Notes under the pieces: generated by a model
Seen by the model: the letters and a program-made list of their open reading frames with translations, nothing else
The model's database searches: none
Told to the model about the DNA's origin: nothing
From: Temnothorax longispinosus
Taxonomy: Eukaryota; Arthropoda; Insecta; Hymenoptera; Formicidae
Direction of reading: 5' to 3'
Assembly: GCF_030848805.1 (NCBI RefSeq)
Contig: NC_092364.1
Coordinates: 4,712,001 to 4,776,000 of the forward strand
Length of the DNA stretch: 64,000 bases
Translations under genes and position numbers: made by a program
Shown: positions 47,690-61,400 of the stretch, piece after piece
Layout of the letters: each line of letters opens with the position of its first letter
Position numbering within the stretch: position 1 is the stretch's first letter

Positions 47690-48106
47690 ATATCTGTGCA
47701 AGCAGGTCCTAAAAATTTATAACTCGTGCGATACCTGTATAAAAGCTGTGAAAATTGATTCCTGCAGTCGAGCTTCAGTACCGAACGCGGCAACGAAACT
47801 GATAGATATGAAAACTCGTGGTGGCTTGATTTACGCCAATCTTAAATTTTTTAATCTCATCCGTCACGTAGAAGCATGCTTCGCAAAATATGCATATTAT
47901 GTGGATGTTTTTGAGTTAACGTTCGATGAAGTTATTACAACTTATGATTTTACGTTTCCGTGCAAAGAGCACGCTTCTGACATACTATCCTTTGCATTAG
48001 TTTATTACATTCGGTTAAGGATGAGGCAACACGCTCATCAACAAAACTTAAAATTAAGTAAAAAATTTGTTGTGAAAAAAAAGCTGTCAAAATTGACGAA
48101 TGAATA
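47690..48106 (+). pseudogene. P-transposase-like C-terminal fragment of remnant 2
   Basis: An open frame containing KTRGGLIYANLKFFNLIRHV, EACFAKYA, and CKEHASDILSFALVYYIRLR, ending KKLSKLTNE. It is similar in layout to the C-terminal part at 43830-44251. The catalytic core is absent upstream. Confidence 0.65.
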
Positions 48107-48674
48107 AACTGCTCTTTATATAATAATGTTATATTGTACTTTTTTCTTTACCATGTAAACCTGAAATGTGTTTTTTTTTTCAAATCTGATACAATTTAAA
48201 CATTATTCATGAGTGAATAATGTTAAAATTGTATCAATGATTCATCCGGAATCGGACACTAATATCATCAAAATGTCTCATGCCGTAGCTAAAGACACTC
48301 GACTAAACGTTATTTAAAATCACGGTATAATAAGACTCGGTCATATTTATCATGCTCGCCTGCATGTACAACGAATTTATTTCCTGCCAGTCAGCATCGC
48401 GTTCTTTATTTGTCTCGTTATAACCGTACTTAAATTTGGCGCGTTTTGTAATTCATTGTTTGGCCGCCGCTGTCGTTGCGATCTAGTAGCCCGACTAGCT
48501 TCAATAAGTGAGTCACCCCCCACCACCGGAGTTCCCAGACCTGTGTATACGACCGTGGGTCTACGTGCCTCACTAACGGTGACACCCCCCACCACTTAAA
48601 AACACAGGAGTTTCCAGACCTGTATGTAAGACCGTGATTACCACGTTTGTGACGAGATGACAGATGAGTAATCA

Positions 48675-48815
48675 TCGATGTATGATGTATAATAATAATA
48701 ACAATGGTAATAATAGTAATAATAGTAACAATGGTAATAATAGCAATAATGCTAATAATAGTAACAATAGTAATAGTACTAAATGTACTAATAGTAGTCA
48801 AGTAATAATAATAAT
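48675..48815. repeat. AAT/AGT/AAC trinucleotide-rich microsatellite
   Basis: Imperfect trinucleotide repeats (aataataacaatggtaata type) that give Asn-rich and Ile-rich shadow frames on the two strands. Confidence 0.9.
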
Positions 48816-49049
48816 AAATTGTAATTATAATTGTATTATGTATACTCTCATATTATTTTATAATATATCTATGACGTTGACTGAAGTGCTTGAACGATGG
48901 ACACGAAGGTTTATTATTTCGATCGCATTTTTCGATATATTTTTTTTATTTTTTCTCTCTCTTTCTCCTTTGTCTCCGATGGCCAAATATGCATACATTT
49001 GTCTTGTTTGTAGCGCTGAGAATGTAACAGTAGGCCACAACCGAAAGAA

Positions 49050-50070
49050 TCGATGATCCAAGATTTTTTAATCCGAGCGAAATCCCGAAGTACGAATGCC
49101 CCGATTTTTTCTGAGATCTACTGCGTTCTATTACTTGACAGCTATAAAATCTGATTTATAGTAGGATTGTCAGTACGGGACATCGTTGAAGTATACCAAA
49201 AAATCCGAAGAGAGACAGGAGGAGGACGATGAGGAGCTCGAGCGTCGACGCGCGTCTTCGGCGTTTCGTATTTCGCCGCGGCAACTTGGTCGACCGCTAT
49301 CGATACCGCGGCCGTATCGATATCCGACCCGGCGCGGAATCGATATCGATGGTAGATATCGGTGGGGGGGCGCCTTTCACGAGGGGACGATCTGCGATCA
49401 TCAAGTTTCGCTTGGCCGTACCGTGTAGAGCAGTGTAGAGCTGGCTGCGCTTTGTGCGCTTGATTTGTCAAGGGGACGAGCGTAGTGTAGCGAGACTAGC
49501 GAGAGACAGAGCGGCCCGCCGTGCCGGATGCCGCCACGTTAATATACGTTCCCGTCGGCGTCGAGGCGCCGATCCGACGAGTAACGGACCCAGGTGACCG
49601 GCGACGAGAGAACGACGACGACGTCGACGACGACGACGAGAGGAGAAAGGACGAGGAAGACGAGGAGGAGAACGACGACAACGACGACGACGACGGGAAG
49701 AAGAACAACGCGCGGCCGTCGGTCCCGTGTCGGCGATGTGGCGAGCGTCCTGGGCCGCTGGATGTCCGGCGGGGGTGCTCGCGCGTCCCGTGACGGCCGT
49801 GGCGAATCTCCGGATCGAGGGGTGAGGGAGTCGACGTAGGGAGCAGCTTGGGGAGCGCGCTCAGGCGATAGCTCGTGCGTGCGAGCGAAGTGCGAACGTA
49901 CGAGTGAGCGAGTTTCACGAGATCATCCTTTCCGAGCCGCGCGCCAGAGCCGGGAGGCAACGACGACGACAACACCCCCGCTCGTCGTCGTCGACGGTAG
50001 GTAGATAGCTCACCCTCTACGAGAGAGAAAAAGAGTGAGGGAGAAAGAGAGAAAGAGAGCGCGCGCGACA
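49050..50070 (+). promoter_or_regulatory. GC-rich promoter and 5' UTR of the CTTNBP2 homologue
   Basis: From about 49170 the sequence becomes rich in G+C and CpG with gacgac runs and ends in a gagaga-rich stretch immediately before the ATG at 50071. This is typical of an insect housekeeping or neuronal gene leader. Large open frames on both strands here are low-complexity shadows. Confidence 0.55.
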
Positions 50071-53000
50071 ATGGCATCGCAGAATCAGGGTGCCGTCAAC
50101 GTTACCTCGCCCGGTATCACGTCGGCAACGACGACGATGACAACGACCACGGCTAACGGGCCGCCGTCGACGTCGGTGTCGTTGCCGGGCACCACCGTCC
50201 CGACCAGCGCGGCCACCATCTCGGCTGCGAAGGCGCAGACCCTCGCCTCTGGCGCTCAGCCGTCGCAGTCGCAATCCCAGCAGCAATCGCAGCAGCAACA
50301 GCAGGCCAATAACATCGAACCGCTGGACAAGAGCTCCTCCAATACTCTAAAGGTACGTTTCCTGGCATTGCGTCTTCTTCTTGGCTTTGGAGTCAGATGA
50401 GCTGCGAGCCTGATGAGGCCTTGCGGTATCTGATGAACTGCTGATGAATTTTGGGAATGTTTAACACGTGCTTTGTGCATATTTGTAGCGTAATCCAAAG
50501 ATGGAGCTGAGCAAAACTGATTTGCTGAAGTTACTGGGATACCTGGAAGGCGAGCTCCAAGCGAGAGACATAGTGATAGCAGCATTAAAAGTAATCAGAA
50601 TAATATAACTGTTACTAAAGGATAGTTTTTAGAAGGGTCTTATAGTTGTCCTCTTGCATAACTGTAGCAAGTTTTTTCAGCTTGGACAGTAACATGCATA
50701 AAGTTGTTGGATAATTGTAAAGCATACATAATGAGATTTGATATTCTTTTATTTTAAAACTATCTCACTGTATTATTTTTTAAAATGATACAAAAGATAA
50801 AGAAATTATAAAATATTGAGTTAAATTTTAAGAGTATTTCTTGCATGACAACGTGTTAATTCTCCAAGCTTTTTAATCATCTTTTAACTTCCAGACTATG
50901 TCGCGTAATGGTCGTTTGGCTTGTTGCATAACAATCATCGTTTTTCCTTTCAGTCAGAAAAAATGAAACACCTTCTAAGTTCCCGGTATCTTAGTAGTAC
51001 TGCAGATCCACATGCGGCATTAGCTCGCGACATTGCGATAGTAGGTGGTGTTATTGGTGTTGAGGGAAATCAAATTGATCAACAAGTCGCTAGTCTAGAA
51101 GCACTAGTGACACAGCAAAGAAAGGCGCAATGTAGGATGACTAAAGTCCTTAGAGATGCTGAAATTAGGCACAGATCGGTATGTATCTTATTTTTATCGT
51201 GTTTGTTGTTACATATTGTAGCAGCAATGCGATATATGTGTAGCATAAGTATTGCAATGTATTATTTTATTTTATAATTATTTTTGCCTCATTATGAATA
51301 AATATCTTTAGGTAATTAAAGAATTGGAGGAAGAGAAGCGGAAACACGAACATGATACCGCTCAAGGTGACGATATCACCTACGGTCTTGAGAAAGAGCG
51401 GACAAGATTAAAGAAGGAATTAGAATTAGAGAAACAAGAAAAGAAAAGACTAGAGATGGAATTAAAGAAGGCCAACGATCATCTCGAGGAAGAAAAAAAT
51501 CGACAGAAGCAGATAGTACTGCTCCTCTTAGCGGAACGTAAGAAGATTATTATGAAGTACATTGAGGAGAGGAAACGATCTGAGGATTTGGCACAAATAC
51601 TCAGCGAAGAGAAGGTGAGGATAGACTCGATGGCCGAGGGCCTCGAGGAAGAGAGTAAAAAGTCACTGCAGATGGAAGCGGAATTAGAGAAGCAATTAGC
51701 GCAATTCGACATCGAGAGGCAGCAATATCGGCAGGCCCTCGTGAAAGAGGAAAAGAGAGCGAAGGATTTCGAGACGGAATTGGAAAAGTTACGAGTCGAA
51801 ATGGACACGTGGAAGGAGTCGCAGGCTCGCGGTCCTGCCAGGGGAGTTGGGGTAACTCCACCACCGCCACCCGCAAAACCAGCCAACTTGGTCGCCATGC
51901 CGACACTCAGGCCGGCTAGTGCTCCACAACCAAGTATGTTATTGCAAAGTTATAAAAATAGAAATTACGCATATCAAAGAAGATGTTGTTGATTGGTATG
52001 AATAATGAAGGGAATTTTATAAGACACAAGCTCACCCTTGATATATATGTTTGATATTACAAAAGAATCTCTTGTAATTTTTTTACATTTTTTACAGTGA
52101 AAGGGGCAGTCTTGGGTACAGGGACACCTATGGTTAGCAGTAAAGTTGTTCAGCCTACTGCGACAGTATCCAGTGTTCCTGTCAGTGGACCAAGTAAGAT
52201 TTTTTTTAGATATCTCAATATATAACATAAACAATATGTACATATAAAATTTAACAAAATACATTTTAAATAGTAGTATAAATATATAAAAACATGTATT
52301 GTCCTTAGTTTAAATGAAATCTTTGATAGAATATAAATTCTATATACATATATATGAAAATATTATTTAGTCAGTTTTATATTGAATTGCATAGCCGTTT
52401 TAAATGATAAAATGTTAAATAATAAACATAATTTTTTTTTCTTTAGCGACTGGGATTGCTAGGTCTGTAACACCTGGACAGGCACTTCGCGGAGTCGCAT
52501 ATACGCCTAATTTAACATCTGTGGGTGGAGAATCTACAGCTCCTTCAGATACGCAGGTAACCTATCCACATTTCCCTACACACTCGACGTTAATCTAAAG
52601 ATTATATAGAGCCTATTTATACACGATAGATATTTTTATATCTGACGTTGAGAAGTACTCGTACTTCGCTAGTATTTTCTTGAAAGAGAGAAAACAAAAG
52701 ATGCTAATTTATAAACAATTCATCATTGTAACGATAGGAAAATTTAGTTGGAAGTAGAAATCAGCTAAATCAAGTCAGTATTGTGTTTTGTGCGAATAAT
52801 AAGGATTAGCTTTAATTCGATATATTTTGTGTGTCATTTAAGAGATATTATTTAAAAGTAGATCCTGAAAAAAAAAATTAAGTTTACATATTGTAAATTA
52901 TAAAGACAGATAAAATATTCTGTCTTTTAAAATAATATAGAATTTTATTACAAAGACTGTAATTAATAATGTAAGTAGGCTCTTTATAATTCAAGAGATA

Positions 53001-53231
53001 CATAACATTGAAATTTTAGGAAAATAATTTTCCGTGCACAGTGTACCATCAATATAGATGTTAAATCTTGATTAATAATTGAAGAAATTTTGAAACATTT
53101 TATATTTTTGAAGTGTAAATAGTTGTGTATTTATGTTGCATTTCCAATCGTTTTTTTTTTTTTCCAACTCAAGATCCATCTTATGCAATTAAAATATGTG
53201 GAAGAATTGTGTATAAAAAAGTTATTTAGCG

Positions 53232-53291
<60 letters not shown>

Positions 53292-55432
53292 ACATCACTT
53301 CCTATAGCTTTGTTTAGTAGGAATAACGTATTTGTTATCACTGATTTTACACAAGCATTTTATAAGCTTTCCTCTAGTCTTATGTATCTTATTTCTATAT
53401 TTTTATAGATCATAAATATATCGCACTTTAGTCGTATATTTATTGCAATTATATAATTATTATTATTATTACAATTAATATGTATTCATCTTTTTTTATT
53501 TAAAAACAGATGTTATATGTACCTATTTATTAATTTTTTTTTAATGAAAGATGTATACATTTTGATAACCAATTTGTTACGTTCCTTTGCAAATAACATT
53601 TGGTTACAAAATAAAGACACGAAATATATCTGCACTGTTAAATTATATAACAATGCAGAAATGTTTATGTAGAATAATATTAGATATTACATATTAAAAG
53701 AAATAAATTTAAAAAACTAAATTAAAAAAGTGAATTTCGCTTGTTCCAAAAACAACACCGTTCTTGGCTTCTACATAATTTTATGTTTGATGCACAAAAC
53801 TTCTGTATTGATCGGAATATATTCTCGCTACTTCTATCAGATGGTGCACTAAAGTTTAAGAACCGTTGCCTCACACTACAAATAAGATCGCTATAAATGT
53901 CCGCAAGATTATTTTGAGCCAGTTTTGTTTTACGTTATACATGTATATACCTTTATATACACGTTCACGATTTATTTAAAAAGTTAACAGTTGTACACTC
54001 GCAATATTACACACACTTCCACCGTATACCGATCTTATAAGTTAGCACATCATCGATACCTAGAGTTATATTTTATTACGATACTTTTATTTTGTGTACA
54101 TAAGATTATTATTATTTCACATGTGTACATCGACCGATTCCTACAATTAAAAAAAAAAAGATTGTATGCAACTCATTTCTGAGCTTTATTTACAAACTGC
54201 CCCAGCTTGACTTCCTAATCGCAATAGCGTAATCGCTACTACTAAATTATACGGTCTTACGGTCTTACGAACTTTGACGTACTACTACTACTTGGTTTGC
54301 ACCATATCTTAACAAGTAGATGAATACTTGGCCAAATCGAATTTGTTACATTCCGACACAGTCTGCAGATTGAAATATTTATTTCTCAAAAACATAGTCT
54401 GTAGCTCGTATATTTTCTCTGAAGATCTGTTACGCATATTAAGTTCTACTAATATATTCTTTGATTGTGTAACTCCAACACCACGTCTCAAAAGTCTTAT
54501 TCTCTGATGATTTGCGAGTATGCCAGAAAAAAAGTGTTCCTATATCTTCGGAATTATCTATTAACAGTTTGATGATATACGCAGAATTTAATTTCAGCAT
54601 TTCGAGAGCCTCGGCCTGAGTTGTGATCGTTTGCTGCTTAAATAACGGTGTTTCTCTCTCCTCCTCTTCGGGTTTTGACAATTTTTTTAAGCTATCGTAC
54701 CTACCTTCCACCAAGTCTGTCTCTGTTTCTCTCTCTGTCTCTCTCTCTGCTTTGGATTAGTTCTTTGGTATGGTTCTTTTTTCTCCACCACCACCCCTTG
54801 CAGAGAATAACGGTTTTTTAACGGTGTGCTCGGTCTTGTCTGGCGGCGGAGCGTGTACGAAAGCGACCGTCTCCGCGGCTCGGCTCTCTGAAATCGGTCA
54901 TCGTTCTGTGTTCATTCCTCAGGCCGTAGACAAGCGACAGCCGATTGTACCTGCGCCCGTTAGTACCGCGGCCGCTGCCGCGGCTAAGCTTATCACGTCG
55001 TCGCAAGCCGCCGTCGCCGCTGCGGGGAAGCTCGGTTTTCACGTTGGCCAGTCTTCAAGTCCTGCCGCCAGCCCCACTGTTCAAGCACCCGCTGCCGCCG
55101 CCGCTACTACTGGTAGTGGTGGTGGTGGTGGTGTCCTGCCCGCGAAAAAGCCGCCGATCTCGCGCGGCGTGCCGCCCCCGGTACCACCGAATAAGCCAGT
55201 GGTACCGCCGAAAAAAGAGGCGGCCGCTTACCTCCGAAGACCGGAACTGCAATCGCAGAACGCGCCGCCGCAGGATACCGTTAAGTACGGTAAACAGGCG
55301 GTCCCGTCGCACGGTGCGACGAGCGGAACCGCTCCTCCCATGCAAACGCATCAGCAGCACCCGCTTCCGGCGAGCACCACCCAAGCCGCCGCCGACGAAG
55401 AGGTCAGTAACAAGACGGCGGAGTCGAGGTAG
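50071..55432 (+). CDS. CTTNBP2: CTTNBP2/CTTNBP2NL homologue (Drosophila Nausicaa)
   Basis: Exons 50071-50352, 50489-50590, 50954-51178, 51312-51933, 52098-52193, 52447-52556 and a last exon to 55432; all phases agree. Residues 1-94 are Ser/Thr/Ala-rich with a Gln run at 63-78. Exons 2-3 match the cortactin-binding-protein-2 N-terminal domain (LSKTDLLKLLGYLEGELQAR, then ALVTQQRKAQ). Exon 4 is a long Glu/Lys coiled coil. The end is Pro-rich (RGVPPPVPPNKPVVPPKK). Vertebrate CTTNBP2 proteins bind cortactin and striatin/PP2A and shape actin in lamellipodia and dendritic spines. The last exon may start at 54923 (648 residues) or at 54761 (702 residues); both acceptors are in frame, so alternative splicing is possible. 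Confidence 0.9.
53231..53288. repeat. AT microsatellite in intron 6
   Basis: About 29 AT units in the largest intron of the CTTNBP2 homologue. The rest of intron 6 up to 54180 is AT-rich without features I can name. Confidence 0.95.
54309..54757 (-). other. Unrecognised coding-like frames antisense in intron 6
   Basis: On the minus strand two overlapping frames, 54757-54439 (PEEEERETPLFKQQTITTQA, then MLKLNSAYIIKLLIDNSEDI) and 54491-54309 (GVTQSKNILVELNMRNRSSE), have a balanced, protein-like composition. Dropping one T from a run of seven near 54532 would join them into one frame. No clear ATG or splice sites start it and I do not recognise the family. It could be a gene with an assembly error, or a pseudogene. 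Confidence 0.4.
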
Positions 55433-58400
55433 ATTTAGCGGAATAATCGTCATATATTCGCGTAAATAGGGTAAAAAAAAGATGCACCCTCCAACAAACG
55501 CATAATACATGTAAATACGTACATACACACTTACATACTCACGCACGCAATACGCAATATGTGTTCAATATACAGAGCATCGTGTGAATGTTGATTTCAG
55601 ACAAAGCCGCGTTGATTTAGCGCCGAAATAGAGAGAGTAAAAGCGTACATACACTGCGATACGTAATAGAAAAAAAAAAGAAAAACCGAGACGCTACGTC
55701 GCAAAAGCTTGATGGGAATCTATGCTGGATCTGCACGGTGCAAGAGATTCCGCGCGGGAGACCATTTCTGAGATTGCCAAGGGGGAGAGAAACGAAAAGG
55801 CGAGGCGCTTTGTACATTCGATAGACTTTCGATAGACCTGTCCTTTGAGGACGGCGAGCGGTGCGTGTTGTACATTACGACTAGATCTCATCATGGATCG
55901 GCGGCGTCCGATGAAAGGATTTCAGGATCCTATTTGCAACGGAACGGCATTTCGGGTTGTGACCGGAGCAACCGCGAAAACTTAGAAATATTTCTCAGAT
56001 ATGTAAGATAGTCGCTGTGTAGGTTCCTAGCTCATTCTGTACGGACATTGATTATTATCATTGACGAGCACGAGTCGTTTTAGGCCAAGTATGGAGCGTT
56101 GATTACGACGCGTAGATTTTATTAACGTCTGCAAAAATTTAAGGGCTCGTGTAATGTCAACTCTTAATTAGATTTTCGTTTTCTACTTGAGGAACGATAA
56201 CGCAAAACGAGTTGAATCCACCTCTCGCAAATCTTATTGGCTTTGTAAAAAAATTTTTTTGGTACACATATTTTTATATATTTATAAATTTATATATATA
56301 CATATATATATATAGATATATTCTGCAATCTCTAGATATTTTTTCCTCTACCTTTCTCGCCATTATATGTACTAGATAGTACACAAAGTAACATCAAGAA
56401 TCTCAAGAAAATATCTCTTTAAAACAGACTTCGATGTATGGCGTTTTGCAAGTTTACCACGAGTTTATCTGACCGGATTCAATCTGTTTCGCATGATCGT
56501 TCTGCATTTACACATATATATATCACGGGTAGAACTATAATCTTTACAAGAGGATAGTGCTAAAGCATTAAATAAATTTAGTTAACTAAACCAGATTGTC
56601 AGGTGCGCAACTTAGAATGGGAAACTAGAAACTCTATCACGTGCTATAATCACTGCCTTGTCTCACATAATTGCGTATACAAGCTACAAGCTTTAGAGCT
56701 ATCTGGAAGAAACTATTGTACACATTGCCAAAGAATAGGCGTCACTGTTTTTTCAAGGCACAATTAATTTTGTCATTGGAACTTTAAGAAAATGTCTGAG
56801 AAAATGGAAATAGAAGAAGATCCAGTGTTTTCTACTCAATCCTTTAAAACCCTTGATATAAAGAAAAAGATGGTTATACATTTGTACATTCTAACGTCTT
56901 CTTTTTTCATATAACGATTCATTCGTATCTCAGGTAAAAACGCTGTGTTACGCTAAAGTGTACGATGAATAGGTGGATCGTAGAGATATTAATTTCCTTC
57001 TCGTAGGTTTTTTTTTACTGTCATTAATTTAGCACGATAATTGAAACCTATTATTTAAATCACGAACGCTAGAAATTTGCATTTATTGATTACGATTTGA
57101 TAAATCTCACGCAATTTACCGTGTATCGTTGACGACACGTTAATCCTTGCAACGTCTTAAATAGCTTTTGTCTTTCAGATTGTGTTATTAATCGTTATTA
57201 ATGTAAAATCAATGTCCATCATGCGTAGAAGAATGTATATATAGCCTTATGATTTTAGGATTCTTAGGTGGCGTATCCCTAATTACGAGATACGGGGTAT
57301 GATCTCTATGAAATTACGAATAATACTCCTGGCATTGTAAAGTCTTCCAGTGTTTTACGTTATACGTACGTTTGTAGAATTTAAGTTCAGGGTTTAGTCA
57401 CGACAGTCCGATAATAATATACGTTAATTGATTGAATGTACCCTCGCTATATGTAAGGACTGAGTCATCCTTTCGATCGTCATTGCGAAACACAAGCGGA
57501 CAAGTAGCAGGAACTGGGACCAGGGCCAAGGGGATTAACATGCAGCTTGCAACACACCGAGAAGAACATGCTCGCAATAATAGCAACAGCAAGAGAACAA
57601 AAGTAACCGCAACAATAAATAGTGAACTTTAAATAACGATAACAATAATAAGATTAACAAATATATCGCTAATGATTACGTTGATTATTGACGATACTAG
57701 TGGTAATAACTGATAATATGACATTAATAGAGGGAGAAAAAGTAACAGGACGCTAACAAATGTGTAATTTTAGTAGCATTTAGCAGCAGCAGCAGCAGCA
57801 GCGACAGTAACAATAGTAGTGTATCAATTAATAGTAGAGAGTAGCGCTAATGACTACAATAATAATAATAGATGTGCTTCTCGAAATAAGGGAGAGAAAT
57901 CATCAGCAAAAAAAGTTATCGATAAAAAGACGGAGATCTCATCGCGCGTTGTGCATACTCACTATCTCTAAGTCAAAATAATTCAACAAAGAGATTCGTC
58001 CGAGTTAGATTGGGTGTACATTTAAGAGTTTTACTCTCCGAGTAGTGGCTCTCTCGATAGCAAACACAGTTTAAAGTTAGAAACGAGGAATGGCTTTTAA
58101 TGGCTAGAGTCTACTCGAAACTATTATCCTCCAAGAGGGCAATTCTTGATATGTATTTGTACGCTATAGATATAAAAATTTATACGTATATATAGAAAAT
58201 GGCAAGGAAATGTTCAGTAAAACTCTTAATGAACATCTGCTTTCGAAGGCCGCTGTGTTCTTACGTATCATTCATCGCACGAAGTTTTCGTTTTTCGTGT
58301 CCATGTGACTAATGGATAGCTTAATTAGCAATTGACACGAGAAGGGTCCGATAATACTCTCGAGCGAACTATCGAAAATTATCTCGCGTGTTACTTGGCA

Positions 58401-61400
58401 GTGTTTTACATCCCTCTGACTATTTTATGATTTTGAAGGAACTGCTGCGTAAAATATCATATTAATCAAGAAACGGATCCTTTTGGTGTTAATTTTACAC
58501 CAACGCGCATATATATATACACTCGTATAAATACACAAACGTAGATCCAAAAAAGACGAATAATACTTTGTATACTTGATAGGTAATTAGTGTACATAGA
58601 TATTAGATATGTACGTAAAGACGTAAGTTAGTCGTAAAAAAAAAAATAGAGACGTTGATGGTATTCAATGAGTCATACAAAATCGTATTCATGTCTTGTT
58701 AATTTTATCGAACACATGGATGTATATACGTGTATAAGGCATAGTATACCAGTCGCGTGTTAGAGGCGGGCGGGTTAAAGTTTTAAGGGAGACAGTCATT
58801 TTCTTGACACTGAAAAAAATGTGAAATGCGGATATGTACTGAGTATTTAGACGAACGTCGGACAATTTTGAGGCCTGACAGCCTCGCATTTTGAGACTGT
58901 CGGGAGACTCTATTCTGTAAAATTGACTCATATCTAATGCTAGCGAGCCGTCACTCCACGATCTTTGTTGGCATTAATTGTACTCATTTCCAACTGCATA
59001 CGTTAATGGTGGTATTTAATAACCGCATACTTTAATGATGAACCCTCTTGACAATGCAATTTATTTCACATATGTTGCAAACTTTTCTCCGTCTGTCCGG
59101 GTTTGCTAAAACCGGATATTAATTTCTAAATACCCCAACAAAAGCTATGCAAACGCGTTTTACATATAAAAAAAGGTATACATTGTAAATGTCGAATTGA
59201 AATCTGAAATTTGAGTTTCTCATGATACTGTAGATCTCGTGGTGTTGTTGTCTGAGTAGGAGTATCATCATCGGGTGACTGTCCTCGTACGTAGAAAAGA
59301 CTTTACCGTTTAAGTGATAGCGAGATATTAGAAGAGAGAGATAAACTTTTATACATGCGAGATGTTCTCGCGAACTCCATTATATGCATATTACGTAACT
59401 CAATCAAAGCGACCCTTTTCTCTCCGCAATCCCACACGGGATTGCGTGTGTTTGTTAGCGGCAATTGTGCTAAATAGAGTAATAAAGTAAAAGACATTAA
59501 CCGCGATCAGCGGCTACGAGCGGAATAGAACCGAAAATCAGAGTAAAATCGAATCGTGATTAACTGTAATTATAAGCCAGTAATTAGTTCGGCAAATGTA
59601 CAGAGGGTGCGAGTAAAATAAATTATTTGTTTTAATTCTCGCAGATAATAAATGTAGTGATAATTTTTTTTTCTATATTAAAATATCTGGATTCTGTTAA
59701 ATTTTTTTTTTACATTTCTTCAGTTTTTAATAATTAAAAGATTTGATTAGATATCTATGATAATAAAGTAGCTTAGCTACTTTCAAGTTGGAACCATGTT
59801 AAGCGAGATAAGAAAAGTAATAACTGGCTCGTATTGAAATTTACTATTGTTGCTAGCGTGCAATTGCTATTGAAATCACATATTTTAAATATGTTCTTCA
59901 ATACGCCTTATCGTTGCTTGTCTTTTACCTTAGTACGACAAAGCGCGAGAAACCTCACCCATGTCAAAGTACCGGATCAAAATAATTGTACTCACGATTG
60001 CGAACACGAGACGAACGTTTTATAAATGTTATATTATTAACTATATTCTCTCTCTCTCTCTTTCTCTTTCTTCAGAACTCTCTCGTAGTAGATAGACCGT
60101 TGTTCTCGAGCGGGGCTGTCCGAGAGAATACATTATATTATTAATTGACTAATTATCAGAACGTGTGTCTCGTGTGGCTGGATAGGCCGCGCCGAGGCCT
60201 TCCTCGAGATTGTAAATACTATAATTATTTAATACCGCTTATATATATATATACATACGAATTTCTAGACTTAAATAAAAAACTGTGATTTTTTTACGTT
60301 ATTAGGCATTATATATATTCGGTTGCCGATTTATTTACCGTCTGCTCTGAGTTTACCGAACAGCCTATCGCCGATGTAATTCAAGGCTTTTACAGGCTTA
60401 TTAAATGTTTATCTGTGTTGTATATACGCTGTTAGTCAATAGCTTAAAAACTATTTTTTAAAAATTAAATGCTCAATTTATTTTATGAGCGCGGCTTTTC
60501 TCAAAAAGAAGGCAAAAAAAAAAAGATAAAACAAGGAACAACCGTTAGGTAATATTATCAAAAATTTATAAAATTCTTGATACGAAACTTGATATTTCTT
60601 AATGTAATAATTACTGCTGTGTAGTAACGCTGTTAGAATTTGTAATGAAATTTTAACATATGAGAGATTAATAGGAGAAAGATTGTTCAAATTATTGACT
60701 GATAGTGTATATTTTTAATATTCTTATGTACTTCTTTTTATTGTACGGTTCTTGGCGTTAACTTTAAATCTCATCACAATGTAAATATATATTGGATAAC
60801 TCTCTCTTCTGTGCTTTTCTAAAGAATACTGTAATGGTATCGAAGTTCTGTTCGAGATCTTCCAATAGCATTCGCAAATCTCGCATGGGATTGCGTTAAA
60901 TGATGACAGAGATGAAAAATTCAATAAATCGGACTTTCTTCGACGATTGTACTTAATATGCAATTCGTGTACAATTTGTAAATTCGTATTCGCAAATTGC
61001 GTATTCGTCGCGAGATATCACGCGCGAGAGGGATATTTGGACAGATTTGCAAATAGTTTGCAAAAAAAATTTATCGTATTCTTAATTGATATACTCTGCC
61101 GCGATCACTGAGCGTTAGAACATAGACGAACCGTATATTTATTTTAAGCTATTTCGTGTATACTGAGATATATCAGCATGGTACCTGTCAATATTGATTG
61201 AGTTTACATTGATGATCATGAGTAGCGGGCGGTTTTATTAATGTACAGAATTCTAGTGAGTTTTGCAAACGCATTTGTCGCGGACGAAAGAGCGTTTCGG
61301 GCTGTAAAACTAGCGTTTTAATAGTTTAAGAGATATAGATATATATAAAAGAATAGGAAAGAAATGCGCTAGCGTTTTTTTTTTTCGAAAGCGCAGTTAA

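Larger units (their letters stand above)
46733..48556 (+). mobile_element. P-element-like THAP transposon remnant 2
   Basis: A 22-bp perfect inverted pair (beginning acggtcgtatacacagg) at 46733-46754 and 48535-48556 extends imperfectly inward through ggtgggg and ttattgaagc. It encloses a THAP exon (46987-47163) and a C-terminal transposase-like frame (about 47690-48106). The core is missing and its place is taken by two TTAA-type MITEs. Confidence 0.75.
45099..48636. mobile_element. Outer inverted pair around THAP remnants 2 and 3
   Basis: A 28-bp perfect inverted pair begins cacggtcttacatacagg at 45099-45126, with its inverse at 48609-48636. It encloses about 3.5 kb with two THAP fragments of opposite orientation and several MITEs. 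A related but distinct 22-bp pair lies inside it (46733-46754 and 48535-48556). This suggests one THAP element nested within, or immediately beside, another of the same family. Confidence 0.65.

Noticed and set aside
49186..50077. Arg-, Ser- and Asp-rich open frames upstream of the CTTNBP2 homologue
   Set aside because: Low-complexity gac/cga repeats in the 5' leader open all frames; no domain.
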